From assembly GCA_944331955.1 (NCBI GenBank), contig CALVIY010000005.1, forward strand, positions 1 through 57,573: a DNA stretch of 57,573 nucleotides. Reading direction: 5' to 3'. This DNA comes from an uncultured Bacilli bacterium. GTDB lineage: Bacteria > Bacillota_I > Bacilli_A > RF39 > UBA660. The notes below the pieces were generated by a model that was not told the origin of the DNA, ran no database searches, and saw only the letters and a program-made list of their open reading frames with translations. How positions within the stretch are numbered: the first letter of the stretch is position 1; the number at the start of each line of letters is the position of its first letter. Both the position numbers and the translations under genes were made by a program. Below are positions 24,318 to 33,003 of the stretch, piece after piece.

Positions 24318-25304
24318 CTACCCTTCTATATTTTCTTTTAAGTATTCTAAAATACTAACAACTCTATCATATTCCATTCTCTTAGGTCCTATGATAGCAA
24401 GAGTACCTTCTTCACTATCTGTTTTAAAGTTAGTCTTAATAATAGTAACATCATCATCTAATCTATTCTCACTACCTATATAGACTTCAATATTATTAGA
24501 GTCATCTTTTTTTATTTCCTTTAGTATTTCTTTATCATCAAGCTTCTTAAATAAATCTCTAATCTTATCAACATTATCAAACTCAGGTTGTTCTAAGAAC
24601 TTGGTTCTACCTACAACATTAATATCAGTATTAGTAATATCATTGAAGACATTATAAATAGCATTATATAATTGTTGATGTTGTTCTACATATTTAGAGA
24701 TAATAGGTTTTATCTCAAACTCTAGCTTAGTACTAACTTCATCAATAGGTGTACCTACTATTAAATTATTGATAAGTTCTACTGTTTTTTTAATATCTTC
24801 AGTACTAACATTATCTAAGGTAATATTTTTATGTTCCACTTTTCCTCTATCAGTAACTACTATTACTATTAAATGATTAGCATCAAGAGGAACAACTCTA
24901 ATTTCTTTTAGTAAGTTCTCGTGACTTGCCTTACCTAAGACTACAGCAGTATAAGAAGTCATATCTGAAATAACTTGTAAGCTTTTATTAATACAATCAC
25001 TTAATTCTAATGATTGATTATGGAAAATAATCTGTAATTTTAACATTTCTTCTCCATTCATTTTCTTAGCTTCCATTAAATTGTCTACGTAATAACGATA
25101 TCCTTCTTCACTAGGTACTCTACCACTAGAAGTATGGGTTTTCTCTAAATATCCTAATTCTTCAAGATCAGCCATTTCACTCCTGATGGTAGCACTAGAA
25201 CATTTTAGTATTTTACAAATTTGATTACTACTAACAGGCTTAGCTTGTCTAATATAAGACTCAACAATTAATTTTAAGATTTTCTTTTGTCTTTCACTAA
25301 GCAT
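24318..25304 (-). CDS. hrcA: heat-inducible repressor HrcA
   Basis: A 328-residue HrcA, which represses class I heat-shock genes by binding CIRCE and depends on GroEL for folding. The N-terminal winged helix (about 1-70) has the typical LSERQKKILKLIVESYI and CSSATIRSEMADLEELGYLEKTHTSSGRVPS (given as CSSATIRSEMADLE and HTSSGRVPS) segments; the GAF-like and dimerisation domains follow. It is the first gene of the operon, has an AGGAGGTAGTT site, and is controlled by the CIRCE element upstream. No groES-groEL is in the window. Confidence 0.96.
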   Translation of the reverse strand: MLSERQKKILKLIVESYIRQAKPVSSNQICKILKCSSATIRSEMADLEELGYLEKTHTSSGRVPSEEGYRYYVDNLMEAKKMNGEEMLKLQIIFHNQSLELSDCINKSLQVISDMTSYTAVVLGKASHENLLKEIRVVPLDANHLIVIVVTDRGKVEHKNITLDNVSTEDIKKTVELINNLIVGTPIDEVSTKLEFEIKPIISKYVEQHQQLYNAIYNVFNDITNTDINVVGRTKFLEQPEFDNVDKIRDLFKKLDDKEILKEIKKDDSNNIEVYIGSENRLDDDVTIIKTNFKTDSEEGTLAIIGPKRMEYDRVVSILEYLKENIEG

Positions 25305-25365
25305 AACTACCTCCTAGGCGCAGTTTAAATGTATTTAGCATTCCACTTTTCTCACTGCCAATAAT

Positions 25366-25407
25366 ATTGTATGAAAAAAGTTAGCACTTGTCAACTCTTT
25401 TTGCTAA
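25366..25407 (-). promoter_or_regulatory. CIRCE operator overlapping the hrcA promoter and an upstream terminator
   Basis: CIRCE is seen as TTAGCACTT (25381-25389), nine bases, TTTTGCTAA (25399-25407); one half is close to consensus, the other is degenerate. On the minus strand the -35 TTGACA (25394-25389) is inside it and the -10 TACAAT (25371-25366) follows after 17 bases. The same inverted repeat, flanked by A6 and T6, also makes a terminator-like stem for the 25413-26027 gene upstream. Confidence 0.8.
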
Positions 25408-25412
25408 CTTTT

Positions 25413-26027
25413 TTATTTTTTACGAACAAGTCTTATTTGAATTGCTTCTATACGATATGACTTACCTATAGTACCTGCTGTAGTACCGTTTTTAACATAC
25501 GATTGCCAACCAATATTTTGAACATGGGCACGATATTCTATGTCAAAGTAATTAGCTAAATCACCAGTTAATCTAATCTCAAAAGCTTCGAGTCTTTTTT
25601 CTTCATTAATAAGTCCTGCTGTATTTCCATTCTTGACATAATTTTGCCAACCATAAGTTTGCATATGGGCTCTATATTCTATATCACCACTCAAACTACT
25701 TTGATTTTCTATCGCCACTTTCATAGCCTGGATTGGTCTTGACTGAGAAGTTGTTCCCGCAGTTTCCCCATCAGTTTTAGGATCATCCCAACCGGTACCA
25801 CTTATATATACTTGGTAGTTTAGTTTAACGTTAGAAAGTATTGCATTCATATGATTATCATCATCATTTACAAAACTATTTAACTCATCTTTAATGTCAT
25901 TAGCAAGGTTAGTTGTCGTTCTCCTTTCGAAGCTTAATGTTCCAACTAACAAAAACAAAATTAAAGTAGCCATCATCAAAAGACTATATAAAATTGTAGA
26001 AATAGCAAACCCCTTATTATTTAACAT
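25413..26027 (-). CDS. pilin-like protein with three ChW repeats
   Basis: A 204-residue surface protein. The N-terminus NNKGFAISTILYSLLMM followed by a hydrophobic helix to about residue 33 looks like a type IV prepilin leader, although the Glu usual at position 5 of the mature form is absent. The rest consists of three clostridial hydrophobic W (ChW) repeats of about 45 residues (about 65-110, 111-158, 159-204), each with a VQ..GW or (Q/T)YGWQ segment, a G-TAG turn and ending in RIEAIQIRL-type strands. ChW repeats mediate extracellular binding in clostridia. It is 4 bp from the TasA-like gene, co-transcribed. Confidence 0.82.
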   Translation of the reverse strand: MLNNKGFAISTILYSLLMMATLILFLLVGTLSFERRTTTNLANDIKDELNSFVNDDDNHMNAILSNVKLNYQVYISGTGWDDPKTDGETAGTTSQSRPIQAMKVAIENQSSLSGDIEYRAHMQTYGWQNYVKNGNTAGLINEEKRLEAFEIRLTGDLANYFDIEYRAHVQNIGWQSYVKNGTTAGTIGKSYRIEAIQIRLVRKK

Positions 26028-26031
26028 AATA

Positions 26032-26589
26032 TTACCCCTCTTCTATTACTTTTATAATAGCATGATAATGACTATCTCTATCTATTACAAAATCATTATT
26101 AATAGCCCATATTCTAATAGAATAATCTTCACTACTATTCGCTTCTAAGGTATCTTCGTATAGTACGTTATCTTGATATTCACTAAGTATTTTAGCTTTA
26201 GGTGCTTGATGATCTACTCTTAGACTTAATTTTAATAGTTCTTTAGGAATAGTTTTATTAAGACAATCATCTCTAGTAATTCTATTATCGTTAGACTCTA
26301 ATATTATTTTATAACTAACGCTGTTATTAGAACTATTCTTAACAGTAAAACCATATTCAGTAGAACTTAAACCAACTGCATCTGTAACAGGGGTAAATTT
26401 AGTTAAATTAATCTTATTACCATCTTTACTATGAAAAACTACTTCCATTTCTCCTGTATCTATATCACGTTCTCTTTCACTAGAAAAATTATGATATATT
26501 AAATATGTAGAGATTATGGCAAATGCTAAAAGGAATGCAATAATTATAATACTTTTCATTTTATGTTTACGATTATATTTTGAATACAT
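26032..26589 (-). CDS. TasA/camelysin-like exported protein
   Basis: A 185-residue protein with a basic N-terminus, one membrane helix (about 14-33), then a beta-rich domain. Its opening segment, (D/I)TGEMEVVFHSKDGNKINL followed by FTPVTDAVG, parallels the beginning of the variable surface protein at 7675-9582 (TTGSITMTYEES...LGNALPTTDKTG), so both probably share the same TasA/camelysin-type fold and export route. The ATG at 26589 follows AGAGGTG by six bases and is preferred to an upstream GTG. With the downstream ChW protein it may form a two-component surface structure; this is inference. Confidence 0.65.
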   Translation of the reverse strand: MYSKYNRKHKMKSIIIIAFLLAFAIISTYLIYHNFSSERERDIDTGEMEVVFHSKDGNKINLTKFTPVTDAVGLSSTEYGFTVKNSSNNSVSYKIILESNDNRITRDDCLNKTIPKELLKLSLRVDHQAPKAKILSEYQDNVLYEDTLEANSSEDYSIRIWAINNDFVIDRDSHYHAIIKVIEEG

Positions 26590-26610
26590 AGAAAACACCT
26601 CTTTGTTATT

Positions 26611-26640
26611 ATTGTAAAGCTTTTAACGTTTTTTAGTCAA
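26611..26640 (-). promoter_or_regulatory. promoter of the surface-protein pair
   Basis: Minus-strand -35 TTGACT (26640-26635), 18 bases, -10 TACAAT (26616-26611), followed about 20 bases later by the ribosome binding site of the TasA-like gene. Confidence 0.65.
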
Positions 26641-26680
26641 TGAAAAGAACATTTTTTACAAAATATAATGTAAATTTTCA

Positions 26681-26732
26681 AAAAACACTTGCAAAAGATA
26701 AATGTTTGTTATATATTATTAATGTCTTAAAT
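26681..26732 (+). promoter_or_regulatory. tRNA promoter
   Basis: Upstream of the tRNA a TTGCAA and a TATATT stand 17 bases apart, ending about 20 bases before the mature 5' end. A similar segment starting TTGCAAAAGATA recurs near 26891 downstream of the tRNA. Confidence 0.55.
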
Positions 26733-26809
26733 GTCCGCGTAGCTCAGCTGGATAGAGCAATCGCCTTCTAAGCGATCGGTCACGTGTTCGAATCACGTCG
26801 TGGACACCA
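26733..26809 (+). tRNA. tRNA-Arg (anticodon TCT)
   Basis: A 77-base cloverleaf: acceptor GTCCGCG pairs with CGTGGAC, the D arm has AGCTCAGCTGGATAGAGC, the anticodon stem TCGCC/AGCGA-type arm holds CTTCTAA with anticodon TCT, the T arm contains GTTCGAATC, and CCA is encoded at 26807-26809. It reads AGA, a major Arg codon in this AT-rich genome. Confidence 0.95.
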
Positions 26810-26820
26810 TTTATAAAATT

Positions 26821-26843
26821 AAACAGTCTTAGGGCTGTTTTTT
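26821..26843 (+). terminator. terminator of tRNA-Arg
   Basis: AAACAG-tcttaggg-CTGTTT followed by TTT, 12 bases downstream of the tRNA. Confidence 0.8.
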
Positions 26844-26868
26844 ATCTTTAGAAGATATATAAACTTAA

Positions 26869-27036
26869 ATATATATAGAAAAAATAATACTTGCAAAAGA
26901 TATAAAGATTAAAAACTTAATTAGTCCATACTATTTATACGAAGAAAAAGATCAAATAAAAGGGTCAATAGAAAAGAAAATAACTGGTATATCAATTAGT
27001 GATTATTTACGATTTAGAATAAGAAACAATGATTAG
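26869..27036 (+). pseudogene. gene remnant downstream of tRNA-Arg
   Basis: An open frame of 55 codons without a start codon encodes a charged segment with YYLYEEKDQIKGSIEKK and ends SDYLRFRIRNND before TAG. It looks like the 3' end of a lost gene, perhaps a small helical DNA-binding protein of an element once integrated by the tRNA; family not recognised. The remaining 26599-27049 sequence otherwise holds only the promoters, the tRNA and its terminator. Confidence 0.3.
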
Positions 27037-27049
27037 ATACCACCTATAG

Positions 27050-27940
27050 TTAATTACCCTCTCTAATTATTTTAATAGCATTACCTATATTATTAATAGT
27101 ATCACTTGCTATCATAGATATATCTGTATTTTTCTTTTCAGCTTCTATACCTGCCATACCATTTATTAAAACACCTGTAGATATTGTTAAAAGGTTAAAT
27201 GGAAGATATGCAAGAAGTCCTGCAAGTATTCCTGATAGAACATCTCCACTGCCTGCTGAAGACATTCCAGGACATCCTGTTGTTACTAAATATGTATCTG
27301 AACCATTAGATATAATAGTAGTATGTCCTTTTAAAAGGACAGTTATTTTATAAGTACTAGCAAATTCTTTAACTAAGTTTAAGGAATCTTTTTTTATCTC
27401 CTCTAAAGATTTATTAATTAGTCTAGAAAACTCTTTTAAATGAGGTGTTAATAAGATATTACATTTCTTTTCTTTTAAAATATTTAAATCTATTATAGAT
27501 AAAGTGTTTAAGCCATCAGCATCTATTATTAAGTTACCAGTATAATTCTTTATAAGAAATGTTAAAATATTCTTTAAATGTTCATCATTGCCTAATCCCA
27601 TACCAAAAGCAAGAGAATCTAAATCTTTAATAGAGTCTTTTAAATTATCATAAAAATTATTATCATATTCAGGTAATACGCACAATGTTTGCTCTAAAAT
27701 ATTAGGGCCAAGTAAAGGTAATACTTCTTTCTTTACCAAGACTCTACAAATACCACATCCACTTCTAAGAGATGATAATGATAAATAAGAAAGCTTTAAG
27801 GCCCCTGAATACTCTATACTACCACCATATAATCCAGCTTTACCAAAATCTCCTTTATTAGAGTCTATATTTCTTCTTTTTAATAAACCTTTTACATCAC
27901 TGTTTTCTATCTCATAAGTATTATTATCTATCTTTTTCAT
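27050..27940 (-). CDS. nnrD: ADP/ATP-dependent NAD(P)H-hydrate dehydratase
   Basis: A 296-residue ribokinase-like enzyme that repairs hydrated NAD(P)H. Motifs visible: GDFGKAGLYGG (about 31-41), AFGMGLGND (near 112), LIIDADGLN (near 137), NILLTPHLKEFSRL (near 155) and the catalytic GCPGMSSAGSGDVLSGILAG near 222-240. The N-terminal epimerase domain (NnrE) found in some fusions is absent, so this is the stand-alone dehydratase. It follows its own short upstream region and a terminator of the Hpt-REC gene's far side. Confidence 0.92.
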   Translation of the reverse strand: MKKIDNNTYEIENSDVKGLLKRRNIDSNKGDFGKAGLYGGSIEYSGALKLSYLSLSSLRSGCGICRVLVKKEVLPLLGPNILEQTLCVLPEYDNNFYDNLKDSIKDLDSLAFGMGLGNDEHLKNILTFLIKNYTGNLIIDADGLNTLSIIDLNILKEKKCNILLTPHLKEFSRLINKSLEEIKKDSLNLVKEFASTYKITVLLKGHTTIISNGSDTYLVTTGCPGMSSAGSGDVLSGILAGLLAYLPFNLLTISTGVLINGMAGIEAEKKNTDISMIASDTINNIGNAIKIIREGN

Positions 27941-27957
27941 TCTTCCTCCAAAAATAA

Positions 27958-27983
27958 AGTATACTCAAATTAATGAGCATACT
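27958..27983 (-). terminator. terminator of the phosphorelay genes
   Basis: Minus strand AGTATGCTCA and TGAGTATACT form a 10-bp stem with one mismatch, followed by TTATTTTTGG, at the end of the Hpt-REC gene. Confidence 0.6.
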
Positions 27984-28746
27984 GAATAGTTTTTTCTACT
28001 ACTTCTTTTATATCTCTTTCATTAAATGGTTTTCTTAATACATCTACTATTGGATAATTAAAGGCTTTAGCAACTAATTCATCATTCCCTACTCCTGTAA
28101 TTATTGAAACAGGAATAAGATCAAACAAATTATTATTTCTAAAATACTCTAATACTTGAAAACCATTAAAGTTAGGCATATTAAGATCAAGGAGCATTCC
28201 TACTATCTTTAACCCTTGATTGTTGGCAATCATTTGTAAAGCTTCATTTCCATCATTTGCAACCAATACTTCAAACTGGTTATTAAATATTTTACTAATA
28301 AAGTTTTTAATAACTGCAGAATCATCAACTACAATAAGAGCTCGATCTTTTTTAGGGGCCACAAAAGTAGTAGCAGTACCAATTTCTTCCATTCCTAAAT
28401 ACTGCTTAACTAAGTGGACAATTCGATCGAGCTCAGTTATTAATTCATCAAAATGTTCTGTAACATAGTACATATTATTTTCTTTACTTGCCATTTCATG
28501 GTTATAAGCGTAATTAGCTAAAGTGTCAAAGCCAAAGTATTTAGCATCACTTTTTAGGCCATGAACTAAAATAGCATAATTTGCCATATCACCTGTTTCT
28601 TTAGTTTGTTTAATTTTTGCTTCCTTTTCATGAATGTCTTGAAGGAAGTCGCCCAATGTATCATCATAAGTTGACATGTCTCCAAACAATTCTAAACTTT
28701 TTTTAACATTTACACCATTATTAATAAGTAAATTTACATCTCTCAT
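27970..28746 (-). CDS. Hpt-receiver phosphorelay protein
   Basis: A 258-residue protein with an N-terminal histidine phosphotransfer domain (about 5-110; phospho-accepting His in YAILVHGLKSDAKYFG, near residue 60) and a C-terminal CheY-like receiver (about 132-255) with the acidic pair in VVDDSAV, the phospho-Asp in LLLDLNMPN (near 184), the Thr/Ser in SIITGVG and Lys in LRKPFNE. No DNA-binding domain is attached. It follows the hybrid kinase by 36 bp on the same strand, so phosphate probably flows kinase His, kinase REC, this Hpt, then this REC. Confidence 0.85.
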   Translation of the reverse strand: MRDVNLLINNGVNVKKSLELFGDMSTYDDTLGDFLQDIHEKEAKIKQTKETGDMANYAILVHGLKSDAKYFGFDTLANYAYNHEMASKENNMYYVTEHFDELITELDRIVHLVKQYLGMEEIGTATTFVAPKKDRALIVVDDSAVIKNFISKIFNNQFEVLVANDGNEALQMIANNQGLKIVGMLLDLNMPNFNGFQVLEYFRNNNLFDLIPVSIITGVGNDELVAKAFNYPIVDVLRKPFNERDIKEVVEKTIQYAH

Positions 28747-28782
28747 AATAATACCCTCCTATACTTTAAAGTATAGCATAAA

Positions 28783-30594
28783 TTATTCGTTATTTAAATA
28801 CTTATTTATTACACTATCAAGTGCTTTACGTTCAATAGGTTTAGATAGATAACTATCAAAGCCTTCACTTAGGTATTTTTCTTCCATACCGGCAATAGCG
28901 TTAGCAGTTAAAACAACGACAGGCGTATTAAAATTAGGATCTTCTTTTAATTTATGGAATGTTTCTGTTCCACTCATTTTAGGCATCATATCATCCATAA
29001 AAATTAAGTCATATTTTATTGTTTTAATTTTTTCAAGGCATTCAAAGCCACTTAGGCAACTATCAACTTTAATACCATAATCTTCTAAAAGCCTTGTAGC
29101 AACTTTAATATTTAATTTATTATCATCAACAACTAAAACTGTTTTACCTATTATATCTTTATCTTTTTGTAAATCTTCTTTTCTAACTTCTAATGTATCT
29201 TCTAGTTTAACTGTTGATGGAGCGATTTTTTGATCTATTGAAACTGTAAACTTACTACCTTTACCATAAACGCTTTGAACAACAAGTTGTCCGTGCATTA
29301 ATTGTACTAATTTCTTAGTAATAGCAAGCCCTAGTCCTGTTCCTTCTATAGTAGTATTTCTATCTTCATCAAGTCTTTCAAATTTATTGAACAGTTTATC
29401 TATTTTATCACGTTTTATACCAATACCTGTATCTTCAACTGAGACAATAAGTCTACAAATATCTCCTTTAATTAGTGAACTAACTTTAAATTCTATATGA
29501 CCTTCTTTCGTATATTTGGCAGCATTAGTTAAAATATTTAATATTACTTGTTTTACCCTTGTATGATCACCATATAAAACTTTAGGAATAGTCTCATCTA
29601 TGTTAACTATTAATTCTATTGGCTTTTCTCCTATTCTTGATTTCGTTAAAACAACTAAATCATTAAATATTTTATATGGATTGTAATTATTATTTATTAT
29701 CTCTAATCTATTAGCTTCTATTTTAGAAATATCTAAAACACCATTAACTATTTCAAGTAAACTCTCACTTGCCATTAATATATCATTAACATCTTCTTTA
29801 ACCCTATCTGGCAAATCTTCTTCTTCTTTTAAAGCTTGGGCAAATCCTGTAATAGCATTAAGAGGTGTTCTTATTTCATGTGACATATTAGATAAAAATT
29901 CTGACTTGGCTTGATTTGCTTTTTCAGCTTGTACTTTAGCAATATTTAAAGCTTCTATCATTTTAACATCTGGATTTTCAATTGTAAAATACATAAGAAA
30001 GGTTATTAAAGTCTCAGTTGGAGTTATAAGTAAAAGTCCTGGTACTATTTTTTGAATTACAGAAGTAATCATACCTAAAATTATATATACCATTACAGGA
30101 ATAATTTTTTTATTAAAATAAAAACCTCTATTTACAAAGCATACACCAACCCATATAGTAATAAAACTAAAGCTTGCTAAATAAACAATATTTACAGAAA
30201 CACCCGTTATTGTTGGTCCATATATTGTTTGTTCAAAAGAAAGTGGAAATAATAAAATAGAAATAGCAAAAACACTAATAGCACCTATCCAAAAAGGTTT
30301 TAAAATCTTGTGACTTTTTTTCGTTATATATATCATATAAATAATAAATATACTTATCCAAACCAATAATAAAATCAAATATGTTTTTAGTACTATATCA
30401 CTTACAATTGGAATGTAATTATTTGAAAAATAAGTACAAGCATACTCAAATAATAAAGCAAAAAGATTACTTACTACTAAAAATTGATAAAGTTTATTTT
30501 CTTCATTTTTAACTCTTTCTTTTGAAAAATATATTATATTTAGAAGAATTGAAAAAAATAAAGCACACGTTGGAAAAAATAATCCCGTTGTCAT
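28783..30594 (-). CDS. hybrid histidine kinase with seven-helix membrane sensor
   Basis: A 603-residue membrane hybrid kinase. Seven hydrophobic helices fill residues 1-205. A short linker leads to HisKA with the phosphorylated His in [14 protein letters not shown] (near residue 239), then HATPase_c with N box, VEDTGIGI (G1) and EGTGLGLAI (G2), and a receiver (about 478-600) with DDNKLN, phospho-Asp in [13 protein letters not shown] and the LTANA/SKP motifs. It partners the Hpt-REC protein; the ligand sensed by the membrane domain is unknown. The unit lies beside an acyl-CoA-synthetase-like gene on the same strand. Confidence 0.9.
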   Translation of the reverse strand: MTTGLFFPTCALFFSILLNIIYFSKERVKNEENKLYQFLVVSNLFALLFEYACTYFSNNYIPIVSDIVLKTYLILLLVWISIFIIYMIYITKKSHKILKPFWIGAISVFAISILLFPLSFEQTIYGPTITGVSVNIVYLASFSFITIWVGVCFVNRGFYFNKKIIPVMVYIILGMITSVIQKIVPGLLLITPTETLITFLMYFTIENPDVKMIEALNIAKVQAEKANQAKSEFLSNMSHEIRTPLNAITGFAQALKEEEDLPDRVKEDVNDILMASESLLEIVNGVLDISKIEANRLEIINNNYNPYKIFNDLVVLTKSRIGEKPIELIVNIDETIPKVLYGDHTRVKQVILNILTNAAKYTKEGHIEFKVSSLIKGDICRLIVSVEDTGIGIKRDKIDKLFNKFERLDEDRNTTIEGTGLGLAITKKLVQLMHGQLVVQSVYGKGSKFTVSIDQKIAPSTVKLEDTLEVRKEDLQKDKDIIGKTVLVVDDNKLNIKVATRLLEDYGIKVDSCLSGFECLEKIKTIKYDLIFMDDMMPKMSGTETFHKLKEDPNFNTPVVVLTANAIAGMEEKYLSEGFDSYLSKPIERKALDSVINKYLNNE

Positions 30595-30649
30595 ATAACC
30601 ACTCCTATTCTTTTTAAGTATATCACTATATTTAAAAATATAAAAGAAA

Positions 30650-30671
30650 AAGAACGAATTTTGTCGTTCTT
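30650..30671 (-). terminator. terminator of the AMP-binding ligase gene
   Basis: AAGAACGA/TCGTTCTT stem followed by TTTCTTTTAT on the minus strand, overlapping the gene's last codons. Confidence 0.7.
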
Positions 30672-32661
30672 ATCCAACTAATTTTTTGGTTATTATTTTT
30701 TCTTCTTGATTAATTCCTTGTAAATATTTATCTATATTAAAATCTAAGCAGACAATATCATCTTCAAGTATTACTTTAAAGTTTTTATCAGAAATTCCTT
30801 CTTCTTCTAAAGCTAAAATACTTCTTTTGCCAGATCCAGTCAAAGCAAATGATTCTTCATTACTATGAATTCTATATAATAACTTATCTAGTAATTCTTT
30901 AGGCATTTGCTTTTGTAGTCTTTTTTCTATACTAGTTAATATTTTAGCCATATTTTTATTCATTTTATCTGGTTGTATTTCTATATGTGCAATAGGAATT
31001 TCTGTTCCATATTCTGACATAACATTAACAACTTCACAAGATAAAATGTTTTTAGTATCCTTTTGAATATTTTCAGAAATTACATATGGAGCTACTTTAG
31101 TCCCATCACTTAAATGAAATTCACTACCCATTCTACCATGCATAATGATATTGCCTTTCTTTGTAATATGAGCCCAAGCTTTACAATCACCATACTTTTT
31201 ACCATAGGCATCATGTATAAAAAAGGCATTAGTAGCTTCTTCATTATTATTATATTTTTTCATAGTGGTAGGTCCAATTGCTGCTAAATGTCCTATTCTA
31301 CCATCAGTGATATGATTGCCGAATTCATCTAAAATAACTTGTTCAACACATTTAAATGGTGTAAGTCCATAAGTTTCTTTAGAAAGTGATGCTTTTTGTC
31401 TTAAGTTATGGAATAACGTAAAATATATACCTCCATGTTCACAATCTCCTCCCCCTAACGAAAGTGTTACTGGAGAAAGTGGGAATGGAACTCTTTTAGT
31501 CCCTGCTTTTACATTTCTTAACCATTTATTAATAAGTTTTTCTTCTCCTTTGCTAGTTGGTTCTCCTACTGCTATAACTATATATGAGTTTTCTAATTTC
31601 TTGCCCGGAAATTCTTTTTCAAAAGTTTTAGCTGAATGTAATAAGAAACTTGTTGTTGCTGGAATAGCATTTGGTTCGTTAATTACTAGTGATCTGTTAT
31701 GAAATTTTACATTATATATAGGTTCCATAGCGGCACTACAGCCTTGTGATAAAGGATCAGATATACTTGTTATAACATCTGTATTTGAATATGTTGGAAT
31801 ATGTGCTAACATTCTAACATCTTTCATAGGTGGTAAACCTGATAAATCTGAATCATGGAATCTTGCCATTGTTATTAAACTACGATGAGGATGAACAATT
31901 TGTTTAGGCAGACCTTTCTTAGTAGAGCCACTCGTAAATGTTATTAAAAACTCATCATCTAAATGAACTTCTTCTATAATTGTTCCTTTATAATCTTTTC
32001 CATAATTTTCAAAATCTGCAAAAGTGAAGATATTTGCATCTTCTTTCTTAAATTCATTAGCTTTATTAGAAAAATCTTTAAATTCTTTATCTAAATCATA
32101 ATATGGATCTACTCCGTTAGGAAGAGAGTCTGCTAATGATGCTACTATCTTATGTTCAAAATCTACTTCTTTAACTATATCTTTTATTTTTTCATAATTA
32201 TCGTCTGTAATAATTATAGCTTTCTTCGAACAGTCATTAAGCATTTTTTTTAAATATTCCTTATCAAAACTTGCGCCAAATATCATTGCTTTAGCACCTA
32301 TCTTACTAGCAGCCATTATAGTATAGACAAACTCAGGAGTATTAGACATACAAATTGGTATTGTATCTCCCTTTTTTATTCCCATCTTTTTTAATGATTT
32401 TGCAACATTATCTCGCTTAGAAAACATTTCTTTAAATGTTATAGTATTACCACGATAATATAAAGCTTCCTTATTAAAATTATCAAGATTTCGATATTCA
32501 ATATCTTGATCCCAAGAATAGTTTCTATATTTGTCTATCTCTTCTAAAGCTTTATTTACTTTTCTATTAGTTTCTATAATTTTCTTACTTTTTTTTCTAT
32601 TTATGCTAAACTTCTTAGTAGCAAAATCTAGTAATTTTTCAACATTATATTTTATATTCAT
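30670..32661 (-). CDS. AMP-binding acyl-CoA synthetase-like protein
   Basis: A 663-residue ANL-superfamily adenylating enzyme. The P-loop-like motif FTSGSTKKGLPKQIVH (near residue 248-262) is clear, with conserved HPHRSL following and YGLTPF-type and GRIGHLA and GRMGSEFHL segments toward the C-terminus; residues near the end include GSGKRSI, which should hold the catalytic lysine. Substrate is unknown: fatty or aryl acids are the usual choices. The insert around residues 380-430 is longer than in plain acyl-CoA synthetases. Transcribed after a 61-residue small gene from a strong divergent promoter. Confidence 0.75.
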   Translation of the reverse strand: MNIKYNVEKLLDFATKKFSINRKKSKKIIETNRKVNKALEEIDKYRNYSWDQDIEYRNLDNFNKEALYYRGNTITFKEMFSKRDNVAKSLKKMGIKKGDTIPICMSNTPEFVYTIMAASKIGAKAMIFGASFDKEYLKKMLNDCSKKAIIITDDNYEKIKDIVKEVDFEHKIVASLADSLPNGVDPYYDLDKEFKDFSNKANEFKKEDANIFTFADFENYGKDYKGTIIEEVHLDDEFLITFTSGSTKKGLPKQIVHPHRSLITMARFHDSDLSGLPPMKDVRMLAHIPTYSNTDVITSISDPLSQGCSAAMEPIYNVKFHNRSLVINEPNAIPATTSFLLHSAKTFEKEFPGKKLENSYIVIAVGEPTSKGEEKLINKWLRNVKAGTKRVPFPLSPVTLSLGGGDCEHGGIYFTLFHNLRQKASLSKETYGLTPFKCVEQVILDEFGNHITDGRIGHLAAIGPTTMKKYNNNEEATNAFFIHDAYGKKYGDCKAWAHITKKGNIIMHGRMGSEFHLSDGTKVAPYVISENIQKDTKNILSCEVVNVMSEYGTEIPIAHIEIQPDKMNKNMAKILTSIEKRLQKQMPKELLDKLLYRIHSNEESFALTGSGKRSILALEEEGISDKNFKVILEDDIVCLDFNIDKYLQGINQEEKIITKKLVG

Positions 32662-32671
32662 AATTTTCTCC

Positions 32672-32857
32672 TTATTTTTTCTCTATCTCATTATAAGTAT
32701 AAGACTTAACTTCATCTTCTACTTCTACTTGATAAAGATTACCTATTCTCATTACTACTACCCCTATTATTCCTTTATCTTTTATTACTACTTCACTACC
32801 TATTTCTATCTCATCATCGTTATCATCAAACGTTGTATTCTTAACAAATAACCCCAT
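32672..32857 (-). CDS. small KOW/SH3-like hypothetical protein
   Basis: A 61-residue protein, no recognised family. The composition (IGSEVVIKDKGIIGVV...GNLYQVEVEDEVKSY) is typical of a small SH3-like beta barrel similar to KOW-type domains. It has a GGTGAT ribosome binding site and lies 10 bp before the AMP-binding gene, first in its operon. Confidence 0.55.
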   Translation of the reverse strand: MGLFVKNTTFDDNDDEIEIGSEVVIKDKGIIGVVVMRIGNLYQVEVEDEVKSYTYNEIEKK

Positions 32858-32886
32858 ATATCACCATTTTCTTCCTTTCTGGTTTT

Positions 32887-32914
32887 ATTATATCTTATAA
32901 TAAAATTTTGTCAA
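32887..32914 (-). promoter_or_regulatory. promoter of the small gene and AMP-binding gene
   Basis: Minus-strand -35 TTGACA (32914-32909) and perfect -10 TATAAT (32892-32887), 16 bases apart. Confidence 0.75.
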
Positions 32915-32929
32915 ACCAAAATTTATTTT

Positions 32930-32958
32930 TTGCTTTTTCTTAATATCTATGGTAAAAT
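32930..32958 (+). promoter_or_regulatory. promoter of proX-proS
   Basis: TTGCTT (32930-32935) and TAAAAT (32953-32958) are 17 bases apart, 46 bases upstream of the proX start and back to back with the divergent promoter. Confidence 0.55.
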
Positions 32959-33003
32959 TTAACCATTAGTATTAACTTAAAATTAAAAATGCAGGTGATA
33001 TTT

